64,000 nt of DNA from Mycobacterium paraseoulense (lineage in GTDB: Bacteria > Actinomycetota > Actinomycetes > Mycobacteriales > Mycobacteriaceae), in assembly GCF_010731655.1 (NCBI RefSeq), contig NZ_AP022619.1, positions 3,100,001 to 3,164,000 on the forward strand, written 5' to 3'. Both the position numbers and the translations under genes were made by a program. Positions 1 to 7,962 of the stretch are shown piece after piece. The notes beneath the pieces are model-generated. The model was not told where the DNA came from and ran no database searches. It worked only from the letters and a program-made list of their open reading frames with translations. Position 1 is the first letter of the stretch, and every line of letters begins with the position of its first letter.

Positions 1-17
1 CGGTCGGGGGATCCCTG

Positions 18-884
18 TCAATGAGATTCGGTCGCAGTCGTGTGCGGCACGCCCAGCCCTTCGGCAAGATTCTGCAGAGCGATCTTCGCGAGCGGCAGGT
101 CCGCTCCCACTTCCCCGCCGAGCCCCAGCGCCAGGCTGAGGTCCTTTTCTCCCAAGTCGCGGGTGTGCAGGAAGGGTTGGTAGAGGAAGTGGTCTGGGGC
201 GAGCGGCTTGCTCATGTCGTCGCGGAACATCATTGCGCCGGTGCCACCGCTGTGTGCGTCGGTGTGGCGCACGACCCGGCTGAACGCTTGCACGTCAAGA
301 CCTGCCGACTCGGCGAGCTTCATCGCTTCGCAGGCCGCCGCGAATGACGTGAAGGTCAGCATGTTGCGCGCCAGCTTCATCCGGGTCCCCGCGCCGGGTT
401 CTCCAGCGTGGACCACCATGGATGCCCACTGCTTGAACGCCGGCTTGACGCGCTGGTAGACCTCGCGTTCGGCGCCCACCATGACAGCCAAGTCGCCCGT
501 CTTGACCGCTTCGACGCCGCCGCTGACCGGTGCATCGATGACGTGAATCCCATTCGGCTCCAGCTCGGCGGCCAGGTTGACCGCGGTCCGGTGGTCGATC
601 GTCGAGTGGATCGCGATGACGGTACCGCGCTTGGCCCGCGGGCCGAGCCGCGCCACCACGTCGCGCACTTGCTCGTCGTTGAGCACCATCACACTGATGA
701 TGTCGGCGGCTGCTACGTCATCCACGGTGTCGGCCACCTGCACTCCGGCATCGGCGAATGACGTTGTGGCGTCAAGCCGGACGTCGAAGACGATCAAGCC
801 ACCGGGCCAGTCGACCAATCGCCTGGCCATCGGCGCGCCCAGATTTCCCAGCCCGATGAAGCCCAACTTCGGATCTTCCGCCAT
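18..884 (-). CDS. HIBADH-like NAD(P)-dependent reductase
   Basis: 288 residues, the usual size for the 3-hydroxyisobutyrate / beta-hydroxyacid dehydrogenase family. The N-terminal Rossmann motif GFIGLGNLGAPMA lies at about residues 9-21, the substrate loop DAPVSGG follows, and the catalytic-lysine motif KLARNML lies in the C-terminal helical domain. The open frame runs further upstream, but ATG 884 is chosen because GAGGAG sits just before it and family homology starts there. It is the last gene of the minus operon that begins at 3344, 46 bases after the thiolase-fold gene. It probably oxidises a hydroxy-acid or its CoA ester, or reduces a semialdehyde. The substrate cannot be read from sequence. 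Confidence 0.85.
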   Translation of the reverse strand: MAEDPKLGFIGLGNLGAPMARRLVDWPGGLIVFDVRLDATTSFADAGVQVADTVDDVAAADIISVMVLNDEQVRDVVARLGPRAKRGTVIAIHSTIDHRTAVNLAAELEPNGIHVIDAPVSGGVEAVKTGDLAVMVGAEREVYQRVKPAFKQWASMVVHAGEPGAGTRMKLARNMLTFTSFAAACEAMKLAESAGLDVQAFSRVVRHTDAHSGGTGAMMFRDDMSKPLAPDHFLYQPFLHTRDLGEKDLSLALGLGGEVGADLPLAKIALQNLAEGLGVPHTTATESH

Positions 885-930
885 GGATATCCTCCTCGGA
901 GTCGCGTGATCATTGTGCACGACGGCATGC

Positions 931-2106
931 TCACGCCCGCCGCAACAACATCGCGGTGGTGCCGCTGTTTGCCGCTCCGACGCCGACCGCGGCCAGACCC
1001 GCCCCGTCGATCTGTCGCGCGCCGGCTTCGCCGCGGATCTGCAGGCATGCTTCATGAAGATGCCCGAAGCCGTGCAGTCGTCCTCCGGATAATTGCCCTC
1101 CGGCAGTGTTGATGGGTAATTGGCCGCCCAGCGAAATGCGAGCCGGGTCAGCGACCCACCCGCCGGATTCGCCGACCGGGCAGAAACCGAAGTCCTCCAG
1201 CCAGCAGAGCACAAAGACACTGAAACCGTCGTACAACGAAGCCACGTCCACATCGTCGATCGTGAAATCGGTGCGCTCCCAAATGGTGGACCAGCGTGAA
1301 CTGATGCGGGTGATGTCTTCGCCTCCCTCCCAGGTAAACCGGTCGTGGTGGGCGCAGTCGAGGGCCTCTACGGCCACCCCCGGATGGTCCAACCCTGCGA
1401 CGTGCTCGGCGCGCGAGACGACGAACGCGGTGGCCCCGTCGCAGGCGATGTCACAGTCGAACATGCACAGCGGGTCGGAAACCATCCGCGCGCTCAGATA
1501 CGCGTCCAGGTCGAGTGGCTCGCGATAGATCGCCGCGGGGTTGCGCGCGGCGTGGGCCCGCTGCGCGATCGCGATCGACGCGAGCTGCTCCCGGGTCAGG
1601 CCGTATCGCAGCATCCGCGCGCGGATTTGGAGCGCCGCCAGGTTGGCCGCTGTCACACCAAAAGGCATCTGCCACCCCAGCATTCCGGTGGGACGTCCGC
1701 CGCCGGACCCATAGCCCTTGCGCCGGCCGGCGCCCTGAGCGGTGCCCTCCCAGATGCTGCGCCAACACAGGACGTGGTTGGCAAGCCCCCCGGCCACCGC
1801 GAGCATTGCGTCCACCACGGCGCCCAGCTGCCCCGGGGATTCCACTCCCCCGGCGACCCAGTTCGGGTTGATTCCCAGCGCGTCGTGGATATCCCGCAGC
1901 GACGCCCCGGAGAACCCGACGCCGGGTTGCGACGACCCGGGATAGGTTGTGAGTCCGTCGATGTCGGCCAACGACAGGCCGGCGTCGGCAACCGCGGCAA
2001 GACACGCTTCGGCGGTGAGCTCCAGCGGGTCCCGCCCCAGCCGGCGGCCGATCGCCGACTGGCCGATGCCGCTGATGATGGCCCGCCCGGTCACCGCATT
2101 ATTCAT
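931..2106 (-). CDS. Thiolase-fold protein, Ltp2/SCP-X-like, no nucleophilic Cys
   Basis: 391 residues of the thiolase superfamily in the lipid-transfer-protein branch. The N-terminal half carries a typical AVADAGLSLADIDGL helix. Where thiolases have Cys-x-Ser before the buried helix this protein reads V-E-S (segment AGGVESPGQL), so Claisen chemistry through cysteine looks impossible. The C-terminal half has a tyrosine in SLYDGFS and a glycine-rich loop. The start codon shares one base with the stop of the upstream DUF35 gene, so the two are probably translationally coupled and form a complex. Ltp2 of cholesterol catabolism pairs with a DUF35 protein and acts as a retro-aldolase; I infer a similar role here. 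Confidence 0.85.
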   Translation of the reverse strand: MNNAVTGRAIISGIGQSAIGRRLGRDPLELTAEACLAAVADAGLSLADIDGLTTYPGSSQPGVGFSGASLRDIHDALGINPNWVAGGVESPGQLGAVVDAMLAVAGGLANHVLCWRSIWEGTAQGAGRRKGYGSGGGRPTGMLGWQMPFGVTAANLAALQIRARMLRYGLTREQLASIAIAQRAHAARNPAAIYREPLDLDAYLSARMVSDPLCMFDCDIACDGATAFVVSRAEHVAGLDHPGVAVEALDCAHHDRFTWEGGEDITRISSRWSTIWERTDFTIDDVDVASLYDGFSVFVLCWLEDFGFCPVGESGGWVADPARISLGGQLPINTAGGQLSGGRLHGFGHLHEACLQIRGEAGARQIDGAGLAAVGVGAANSGTTAMLLRRA

Positions 2107-2531
2107 CAGCGCTCCGGCTCGAACGACGGGATGAACACCTCGTCGTCACCGTCCACGCATCGATCGAACGTGACCCGGACGGGCATGTTCGGAGTGACTT
2201 CGTCGGGGTGGACGTTCACCAGGTTGGTCAGCAGGCGCGCCCGCTTGTCCTCGACCGGGTTGACGAATGCGATCAGGTAGGGCGGCGTGAACCCCGGGAA
2301 CCATTGATGGCGGTTCACCGTCCAGGATTCGACGAATCCGCGGCCGCTGAGGTGGACATACTCGGTGGTCGCGTGGTCAACAGGACACAGCAACGCAGGC
2401 GGGTGACACAGCCGCCCACAGCAGGTGCAGCGTTGCATGCGCAGCACGCCGTCGGCGCCAGCGGTCCAGAAGGGTCGATTCAGAGCGGTCAGCGCCGGAA
2501 CCGGCCGGTGAGGGTCTGGCATGTGGTTCAT
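2106..2531 (-). CDS. DUF35 / OB-fold zinc-ribbon protein
   Basis: 141 residues. An N-terminal helix (PVPALTALNRPFW) leads into a rubredoxin-like ribbon with C35-x2-C38 and C49-x2-D52, so the fourth ligand is not cysteine and metal binding may be altered. An OB-fold follows (YVHLSGRGFVESWTV to the end). DUF35 proteins are non-catalytic partners of thiolase-fold aldolases and MaoC hydratases, positioning acyl-CoA substrates. The stop overlaps the start of the thiolase-fold gene, which is the probable partner. ATG 2531 is used; ATG 2522 (fourth codon) is equally possible because neither has a good ribosome-binding site. Confidence 0.85.
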   Translation of the reverse strand: MNHMPDPHRPVPALTALNRPFWTAGADGVLRMQRCTCCGRLCHPPALLCPVDHATTEYVHLSGRGFVESWTVNRHQWFPGFTPPYLIAFVNPVEDKRARLLTNLVNVHPDEVTPNMPVRVTFDRCVDGDDEVFIPSFEPER

Positions 2532-2546
2532 GGGTGAATTCGACTG

Positions 2547-3344
2547 CTAGCCGAACACTCCCGGTGATTGCGAGTAGTCCACCGTCGATAACTCGGTCAT
2601 GCCACCATCGATGTGCAGCACCGTGCCGGTCACGAACGCCGCGTCATCCCCTGCCAAGAAGGCGACTGCGGGCGCGATCTCCACCGGGCTGGCGCCCCGT
2701 TTCATCGGCGAGGCGGCGGCGGTTCGAGTGTAGTTGTCCCATTCGGTCCCGATCAGTTTTTCCTGGGCCTCGGTAAGGGCGAACGGGCAGACCGCATTGA
2801 CTCGGATGCCGTGGCGAGCCCACTCGTTGGCGGCGACCTTGGTCAGCGCCGCCACCGCGCCCTTGGCCGCCGAGTAGGGAGCGGTGTACGCGATGCCGGC
2901 GAGGGCGGAGCCCGACACGAAGTTGATCACCGACGCCCGCCCCGACTCGCGGAGGAACGGAAAACAGAGCTGCATGAACCGGAAGGTCGCCTTGGGCCCG
3001 GTGGCCTCTGAGAGTTCCCAATCCTTGTCGCTGACCAGTTCGAGCGCCTTCGGCATCGCGAAGAACTGGGCCGCGTTCACCAAGATGTCGATCCGGCCGT
3101 TCCCGGTTTCCGCCACCTCGTGCACGGCCGCTTGAATCGCGTCGCGGTGGGCCACATTGGCCCTGATGAAGGAGGCTTGCCCGCGATTGCCACGAATGCG
3201 CTCGACGCGCTCAAGGCCCTTCTCCCCGTTCAGGTCGACGATTGTGACGTGGGCGCCCAGGCTGGCCAACTCGTCGGCAATGGCCCCTCCCAAACCCTGG
3301 GCCCCGCCGGTAACCAGGGCGTATCTGTCCTCCAGACGAGACAA
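2547..3344 (-). CDS. Short-chain dehydrogenase/reductase (SDR)
   Basis: Classical SDR of about 265 residues. The NAD(P)-binding motif TGGAQGLGG lies near residue 14, LVNAA in the middle, and the catalytic Ser with Tyr-x3-Lys in YSAAK at about 155-159. The C-terminal GGM segment is typical. TTG 3344 is preferred because AAGGAG lies five bases upstream; GTG 3350 in the same frame would abut that site. It is the first gene of a minus operon with DUF35, thiolase-fold and HIBADH-like genes and so probably oxidises a hydroxyacyl-CoA before C-C cleavage. A 21-bp inverted repeat and a GATAAT -10 lie upstream. Confidence 0.85.
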   Translation of the reverse strand: MSRLEDRYALVTGGAQGLGGAIADELASLGAHVTIVDLNGEKGLERVERIRGNRGQASFIRANVAHRDAIQAAVHEVAETGNGRIDILVNAAQFFAMPKALELVSDKDWELSEATGPKATFRFMQLCFPFLRESGRASVINFVSGSALAGIAYTAPYSAAKGAVAALTKVAANEWARHGIRVNAVCPFALTEAQEKLIGTEWDNYTRTAAASPMKRGASPVEIAPAVAFLAGDDAAFVTGTVLHIDGGMTELSTVDYSQSPGVFG

Positions 3345-3365
3345 GAGCACTCCTTGCTGCGGTGT

Positions 3366-3386
3366 AACAATGGAACATCAAGCGTT
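3366..3386. promoter_or_regulatory. 21-bp repeat element, site 1
   Basis: AACA-N13-CGTT on the plus strand, seven of eight bases matching the window consensus AACA-N13-TGTT. It also contains GAAC-N7-GTTC. It lies between the divergent SDR operon (start 3344) and TetR1 (start 3576). It begins two bases past a GATAAT hexamer that would be the minus-strand -10, so a bound protein would block transcription of the SDR operon. Confidence 0.6.
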
Positions 3387-3388
3387 CA

Positions 3389-3394
3389 ATTATC
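3389..3394 (-). promoter_or_regulatory. Candidate -10 (GATAAT) of SDR operon
   Basis: GATAAT on the minus strand differs from TATAAT in one base. No convincing -35 lies 16-18 bases upstream. The hexamer and the repeat element two bases downstream are arranged exactly as at 29734-29762, which supports both being real. Confidence 0.45.
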
Positions 3395-3443
3395 CAATGA
3401 TTGCAGATCGTCGCGGCGGTGCCTAGTGCACCCGCCACGACCC

Positions 3444-3457
3444 TCCTCGTGCGAGGA
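3444..3457. repeat. 14-bp perfect palindrome
   Basis: TCCTCG-TG-CGAGGA lies about 120 bases upstream of TetR1 in the 231-base divergent gap. A second imperfect hairpin (GGCG/GTGC arms) lies at 3415-3436. These could be an operator or a transcript hairpin. The rest of the gap holds no coding signal I can see. Confidence 0.3.
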
Positions 3458-3575
3458 AGACCCGCGCCCCAAGGGCGTAGCCGTCCTCGCAGGGCCGGTG
3501 CGGCTCCCGGACGCAACGCCGCACGTCGCGTAGCATGAACAATCGGGATCACTGCCGTTGGCGCGTAGGAGTGTG

Positions 3576-4187
3576 ATGTTGACTGATCCGGTCACCAACG
3601 AGGCGGAGGTCGGCGCCGAGACCGAACGCCGCGACCAGATACTCGACGCCGCAAATGAATGCTTCGCTCAGTTAGGCATCCACCGCACCAGTGTGCAGGA
3701 CGTGGCGCGCATGGCCAAGGTCTCCCGGGGCACCATCTATCGGTACTTCGTCGATCGCGATGTCCTGATCGAAGCGGCCATCGAGCATGGCGCACAAGGC
3801 TTCTACCGTGAAGTCGCCGCGGCGATGGCCAAGAAGTCAACGCTGGCAGAACAACTGGGCGCGATGGCCGAAACCCATGCGAAGATCCTTCTGGACCATC
3901 GGACTCGCAACCGGCTGATGGCCGATGACGCCGAGCTGATGCGCCACATGGTCGCCGACGGCGATGCCGCAGTCCGCCGCACCACAAAGTTCCTCGAACC
4001 CTACGTGCGCGACGCCCAGAAACGCGGCGAGGTCGGCGCCGGAGTCGACGTGACCGCCGGTAGCGAATGGCTGGCGAGAATCATCTATTCCTTTTCGACT
4101 GTCAATCAAGGTCTGACCTTCGATATGACCAAGCCGGCCACGGTCCGCCGCTACGTCGAGAAATTCGCGATCAACGGCCTGCGCTGA
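3576..4187 (+). CDS. TetR-family regulator (TetR1)
   Basis: 203 residues. The N-terminal helix-turn-helix spans about 18-65 (QILDAANECF, then VSRGTIYRYF as recognition helix); the C-terminal ligand domain ends SFSTV...FAINGLR. ATG 3576 is chosen: AGGAG sits four bases before it, and the paralogue at 6381-6992 is then the same length with the HTH in register. The two proteins are about 80% identical by my count and their recognition helices differ only by Ile/Val, so they should read the same operator. It is divergent from the SDR operon with repeat site 1 between them. I infer repression of the surrounding catabolic operons with an acyl-CoA or metabolite as inducer. Confidence 0.9.
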   Translation: MLTDPVTNEAEVGAETERRDQILDAANECFAQLGIHRTSVQDVARMAKVSRGTIYRYFVDRDVLIEAAIEHGAQGFYREVAAAMAKKSTLAEQLGAMAETHAKILLDHRTRNRLMADDAELMRHMVADGDAAVRRTTKFLEPYVRDAQKRGEVGAGVDVTAGSEWLARIIYSFSTVNQGLTFDMTKPATVRRYVEKFAINGLR

Positions 4188-4212
4188 CGCGGTCGCGAAT
4201 TTCACCTGCCCA

Positions 4213-5493
4213 TCACATAGCCGTGCGGCTGTCGCGGCCCATCGCCGCGGGCTCGGTCGCGAACTCACGCACCATCGCCTGGATCGTGTACGACGCGGCG
4301 AGCCGTCCATCTCGGGCGAAGACCCGGCCGTCGCCCTGCACAAGCCCCCGTCCCGACCAGAAGGCGTGGTTGGTGTACAGCAGCCAGTCCGCAACATCGA
4401 CGTCGTCGTGAAACGCGATGGTGGCTTTCATGATTCCGGTCGACAAGGTGGCATGCGCGCGGGCTTCGCCCAAACCCAAATGCGGCAACATACCTGCGGC
4501 GATAGTCCAATGCGTCGTCGACTGGGCCAGCAACGCAGTCCGCAGATAGGGGGTCGGCGGCGCATCGCGGAATCGCACCCACACGTTGATGATCGGCGGG
4601 CCCACCCGGTCGGGATCCGGATCGTAAGCACCATCGACCACCCGGATCTCGCGTCCCGTCATCCCGAAGCCCGGAAACGACACCGCCGACTCGGGTCCCG
4701 GAACGTCCGGCATGGGCTCGGCGTCCCGCATGACGTCGCCGGCTCCCGAGTCCGCAAGCACCAAGCCCGCGCTGCGGAATACGCCCCGCTGACTGATGCG
4801 AATTTCGGCCGTCGAAAACGATCTGCCCCGCCGTAGCACGTCGACGGATAGATCTACGGGCGCGTCGAAGGAGGCCGCTTTGGCGAAGATCATCGATGCC
4901 GACGTGATTCGTTGCCCGGGAAGCGCTTTCGACGCCGCCACGATCGCTTCGCCGAGCAGCTGGCCACCCTCGACGACATTGCGACGCGTCGGCCCGTGCG
5001 CTGGCCCGATGAACCCGCTTTCGGATACCTGCTGCACGTCGATGATTCTGCACAGCTCGTCGGCGTCTCCCCATAGCGGGAACGTCGCAGGAATCTTTGA
5101 GCCGTCCGGCCAGTCTTCGACGACGACCACACGCAGCGCGTCGTCGTAGAAACAGACGTGTCCCGCAATCGCTGCGACCTCTGGCAACGGGGTGCGGTAG
5201 GCCCACACGACGTTCTCGACACCGGAATCCGCCCCGTCAAGGCTCCAGTAACTCGCCCGGCCCTTGAAAGGGCAGACGGTGCTGTGATCCGACGGGCGGA
5301 ACAACTCCCACCGCACGTCGGACTCGGGAAAGTACAAGCGGTCCTCGTGGTCGGTCTCGGTCACCACGAGGCACCGGTCGCTCTGGGCAACGAGCACGTC
5401 ACCGAACCACACCTGGCCCCGGTATGGACACGGGGTCGCCTCGATGCGGTAGTCGGGGTAATCGGGCCACGCCGACTCGACTTGCGTTGACAT
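4213..5493 (-). CDS. DUF427 domain fused to TesB-like acyl-CoA thioesterase
   Basis: About 426 residues in two parts. Residues ~12-110 are a DUF427 domain (CPYRGQVWFGDVLVAQS, later CPFKGRASYWS). From ~165 the protein is a double hot-dog acyl-CoA thioesterase (GGQLLGEAIVAASKALP, FAKAASFDAPVDLSVDVLRRG). It would hydrolyse an acyl-CoA to free acid and CoA, perhaps to clear dead-end intermediates. ATG 5493 has GAGAGGG five bases upstream; GTG 5496 is the alternative. It lies 22 bases after the upstream SDR gene and is probably co-transcribed. The fused DUF427 has no assigned function that I know of. Confidence 0.8.
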   Translation of the reverse strand: MSTQVESAWPDYPDYRIEATPCPYRGQVWFGDVLVAQSDRCLVVTETDHEDRLYFPESDVRWELFRPSDHSTVCPFKGRASYWSLDGADSGVENVVWAYRTPLPEVAAIAGHVCFYDDALRVVVVEDWPDGSKIPATFPLWGDADELCRIIDVQQVSESGFIGPAHGPTRRNVVEGGQLLGEAIVAASKALPGQRITSASMIFAKAASFDAPVDLSVDVLRRGRSFSTAEIRISQRGVFRSAGLVLADSGAGDVMRDAEPMPDVPGPESAVSFPGFGMTGREIRVVDGAYDPDPDRVGPPIINVWVRFRDAPPTPYLRTALLAQSTTHWTIAAGMLPHLGLGEARAHATLSTGIMKATIAFHDDVDVADWLLYTNHAFWSGRGLVQGDGRVFARDGRLAASYTIQAMVREFATEPAAMGRDSRTAM

Positions 5494-5515
5494 CACTACC
5501 CTCTCGTCGCCGGCC

Positions 5516-6322
5516 TCATACCGTCACCGCGCGACGCGGCGACGACGGTGGACGAATTACGAGCTGCTCGAGGCCTACGGCGGGAAAATTCAAAGCGCTG
5601 GCGAATGTTCCCGCCAGCATGTCGGCGACGTCGGCGGGCGACATCAATGTCTCTTGCAAGAGGCCGCGCGCCACCCAATCCTGCACGACCACACCGAGCA
5701 GCCCGGGTTCGAACGCCGCGGTGAACTCCGTCGGAACGGTGCCGCCCACGGTGACACAGCAGTAGCGAAAGTCGGGATGCTCAGTGCGCCAGGCATTCAG
5801 GCTTTCTGATAGCGCGGCCTTGCTGGAGGAATAGGCGCCCAGCGCGGTCCGCGGCTGGCCGACGGTTTCGGAGGACAGGGCGCTGACGATCGCGGCGGGA
5901 GCGAGCACCGGCAGGCAGCACTTGATGACCTGATGCACACCGACGACATTGGTCTGCATCACGTCCGTCCAATCGTCGACGGAAGTGTCGGCGAACATTC
6001 GCAACGGCGCGTATCCCACCGAGATGAAGAGCAGGTCGATTTCGCCAAGGCTCTCTCGGGCCATATCGGCGAGCCGCGCGCAATCGTCAGCGTTACGCAC
6101 ATCCGCGCTGATGGCCGCGCCGCAGCCGGCATCGGCGGCGACCTCGTCGAGACGGTCTCGTCGGCGCGCCGCGATGAGCAGGTCGGCGCCCTCCTTGCCG
6201 GCACGGACGGCGAATGCCCGCCCGATCCCGGCTGATGCGCCCACCACCACGACCCGCTTGCCGGCCAATGTCCGTTCGCCCATGCGCTGACCACCGATCG
6301 AGAATCCAGTGTCGAAAGCCAT
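5516..6322 (-). CDS. Short-chain dehydrogenase/reductase
   Basis: 268 residues from ATG 6322 (255 from ATG 6283, which also lacks a clear ribosome-binding site). The cofactor motif VGASAGIGRAF and the catalytic Tyr-x3-Lys in AYSSSKAAL are visible, with S-S-E before them as the catalytic serine region. It lacks the C-terminal GG motif of acyl-reductase SDRs and ends in a longer helical tail. It lies downstream of TetR2 in the same direction, with a perfect 21-bp repeat in the 58-base gap, and is followed by the DUF427/thioesterase gene. It is probably an alcohol or hydroxyacyl dehydrogenase of the island. Confidence 0.82.
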   Translation of the reverse strand: MAFDTGFSIGGQRMGERTLAGKRVVVVGASAGIGRAFAVRAGKEGADLLIAARRRDRLDEVAADAGCGAAISADVRNADDCARLADMARESLGEIDLLFISVGYAPLRMFADTSVDDWTDVMQTNVVGVHQVIKCCLPVLAPAAIVSALSSETVGQPRTALGAYSSSKAALSESLNAWRTEHPDFRYCCVTVGGTVPTEFTAAFEPGLLGVVVQDWVARGLLQETLMSPADVADMLAGTFASALNFPAVGLEQLVIRPPSSPRRAVTV

Positions 6323-6334
6323 CCGACATCGGAG

Positions 6335-6355
6335 AACAATAGTACATCTATTGTT
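6335..6355. promoter_or_regulatory. 21-bp repeat element, site 2 (perfect)
   Basis: AACA-N13-TGTT matches at all eight bases and extends to a perfect 8-bp inverted repeat, AACAATAG and CTATTGTT with a 5-base spacer. It lies between TetR2 and the SDR gene starting at 6322, only 13 bases before that ATG, so binding would cover the SDR promoter. Confidence 0.65.
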
Positions 6356-6380
6356 TAGTTGAGCGACGCCGCTTGGTCCT

Positions 6381-6992
6381 TCAGCGAAGCCCGTTGATGG
6401 CGAACGTTTCCACGTAGCGCCGGACAGTGTCCGGCTTGGACATGTCGAACGTCTGGGCCTCGTTGACGGTCGAGAACGACCAGATGATGCGGGCCAGCCA
6501 TTCGCTGGCCGCACTCACGTCGACGCCGGTGCCCACCTCGCCGCGCTCGCGCGCGGCCCGCACGTAGGGTTCGAGAAACTGCGTGGATCGCCGGACCGCG
6601 GTGTCACCGTCGGAGATCAGGTGCCGCATCAGCTCGGCATCGTCGGCCATCAAACGGTTCCGTGTGCGATGGTCGAGCAGGATTCTGGCGTGCGTTTCCG
6701 CCATCGCGCCGACCTGCTCAGCCAGCGTGTTCTTCTTGGCCATGGCGGAAGCGACCTCCCGATAAAACCGCTGCGCACCGAATTCGATCGCGGCGTCGAT
6801 GAGCACGTTGCGGTCTTCGAAGTACCGGTACACCGTGCCCCGCGACACGTTGGCTTTTCGCGCGACGTCCTGCACGCTGGTGCGCTGGATGCCGAGCTGG
6901 GTGAAGCATTCGTTCGCCGCCTCGAGGATCTGGTCCCTGCGATCGAATTCCCCGTCCGATTCGAGATCGGCAGGGGCGGGTTTCGTCGACAT
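6381..6992 (-). CDS. TetR-family regulator (TetR2)
   Basis: 203 residues, a close paralogue of TetR1. The helix-turn-helix includes TSVQDVARKANVSRGTVYRYF around residues 36-56, followed by a ligand domain with LLDHRTRNRLMADDAELMRH shared word for word with TetR1. Site 3 lies 18 bases upstream of its ATG and site 2 lies between it and the next gene, which fits autoregulation. The pair looks like a duplication retained within 3 kb. It may have diverged in ligand rather than operator, since changes concentrate in the C-terminal domain. Confidence 0.9.
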   Translation of the reverse strand: MSTKPAPADLESDGEFDRRDQILEAANECFTQLGIQRTSVQDVARKANVSRGTVYRYFEDRNVLIDAAIEFGAQRFYREVASAMAKKNTLAEQVGAMAETHARILLDHRTRNRLMADDAELMRHLISDGDTAVRRSTQFLEPYVRAARERGEVGTGVDVSAASEWLARIIWSFSTVNEAQTFDMSKPDTVRRYVETFAINGLR

Positions 6993-7009
6993 GTCGCTCT
7001 ATGCTACGC

Positions 7010-7030
7010 GACAAATTTCGCCGTTGTGTT
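7010..7030. promoter_or_regulatory. 21-bp repeat element, site 3
   Basis: GACA-N13-TGTT, seven of eight bases matching. It lies in the 155-base divergent gap between TetR2 (start 6992) and the SDR gene starting at 7148, close to TetR2. Confidence 0.5.
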
Positions 7031-7086
7031 CCATCCATGGGCCAATTCGCCACTGAACTGGGCCCAGATAGTGGTCATTGCGACAC

Positions 7087-7101
7087 ACAGCGTACCGCTG
7101 T
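7087..7101. promoter_or_regulatory. 15-bp palindrome in the divergent gap
   Basis: ACAGCG-TAC-CGCTGT, a perfect 6-bp inverted repeat about 46 bases upstream of the SDR start at 7148. It does not match the 21-bp element and may be a separate operator or chance. Confidence 0.3.
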
Positions 7102-7147
7102 CTAGTATGGCTGTCGTCGGCGGTGACGCCAGAAACGAGGGCAGCGC

Positions 7148-7957
7148 GTGGAGCTTGGCCTGGGGGGACGCAATTTTGTTCTCGTCGGCGGGACGACCGG
7201 TATCGGGTTCGCCGCCGCGCGGCAGCTCGCGGCCGACGGTGCCAACGTGGCGCTGCTGGCTCGTAACGGAGCGCGTGCTCGAGCGCGGGCCGAGCAATTG
7301 ACCGCAGACTACGGAGTGCGGGCGGTCGGAATCGCCGTCGACGCGGCCGCCCCGGGCGACGGGGTGGATCGCGCTGTCGACGAGGCGGCCGCGAGCCTGG
7401 GGCCGCTGCGCGGCCTGGCCGTCACCGCGGGACCGATGAATCAACAGGGACCGTTCCTCGAACACGGCGACGAGTCGTGGGACTGGTATTACCAGTTGAT
7501 TTTGATGGGAACCGTGCGCTCCTGCCGCGCGGTCATCCCGCACCTGCAACGCAATGGCGGTGGAACCATCGTCACGACGGCCGCGTATTCCGTTCGGGCG
7601 CCGAAGATCCTGATTCCGCCATACAACGCGCTCAAGGCGGCGGTGTTGACCTTGTCAAAGATCCTGGCGAAAACACATGGCCCCGAGGGCATCAGGGTCA
7701 ACACCGTATGCCCGGGGCTGTTCGACACCGAGGTTAACGATTTCATCCGCGCCCGACGGGCAGCGGAGTACGGGGTGGCGCTGGAGGACGCGATCTATAC
7801 GCACCTCGCGAGCAACCCGGACTGGAACATGCGGGTTGCCCTCCGCCGCGGCGGGCGTCCCGAAGAAGCGGGTGAGCTGATCGCCTTCCTGCTCAGCGAC
7901 AGGGCAGCTTTCATGACCGGCGCGGCCGTCAACATCGACGGGGGCACGGACTTCTGA
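7148..7957 (+). CDS. Short-chain dehydrogenase/reductase
   Basis: 269 residues from GTG 7148 with GAGGG six bases upstream. The NAD(P) motif VGGTTGIGFAAAR begins at residue ~13. The active site has Ser in AAYSVRAP and Tyr-x3-Lys in PPYNALKAA. The C-terminus GAAVNIDGGTDF is typical of FabG-like SDRs. It stands alone between divergent TetR2 and the convergent acyl-CoA dehydrogenase gene, five bases from the latter. It probably acts on a hydroxyacyl or cyclic alcohol intermediate. Confidence 0.85.
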   Translation: MELGLGGRNFVLVGGTTGIGFAAARQLAADGANVALLARNGARARARAEQLTADYGVRAVGIAVDAAAPGDGVDRAVDEAAASLGPLRGLAVTAGPMNQQGPFLEHGDESWDWYYQLILMGTVRSCRAVIPHLQRNGGGTIVTTAAYSVRAPKILIPPYNALKAAVLTLSKILAKTHGPEGIRVNTVCPGLFDTEVNDFIRARRAAEYGVALEDAIYTHLASNPDWNMRVALRRGGRPEEAGELIAFLLSDRAAFMTGAAVNIDGGTDF

Positions 7958-7962
7958 CCCCC

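Noticed and set aside
6351..6356. TATTGT as a general -10 hexamer in these promoters
   Set aside because: It occurs in several gaps but is produced by the right half of the 21-bp element itself, so it cannot be taken as independent promoter evidence.
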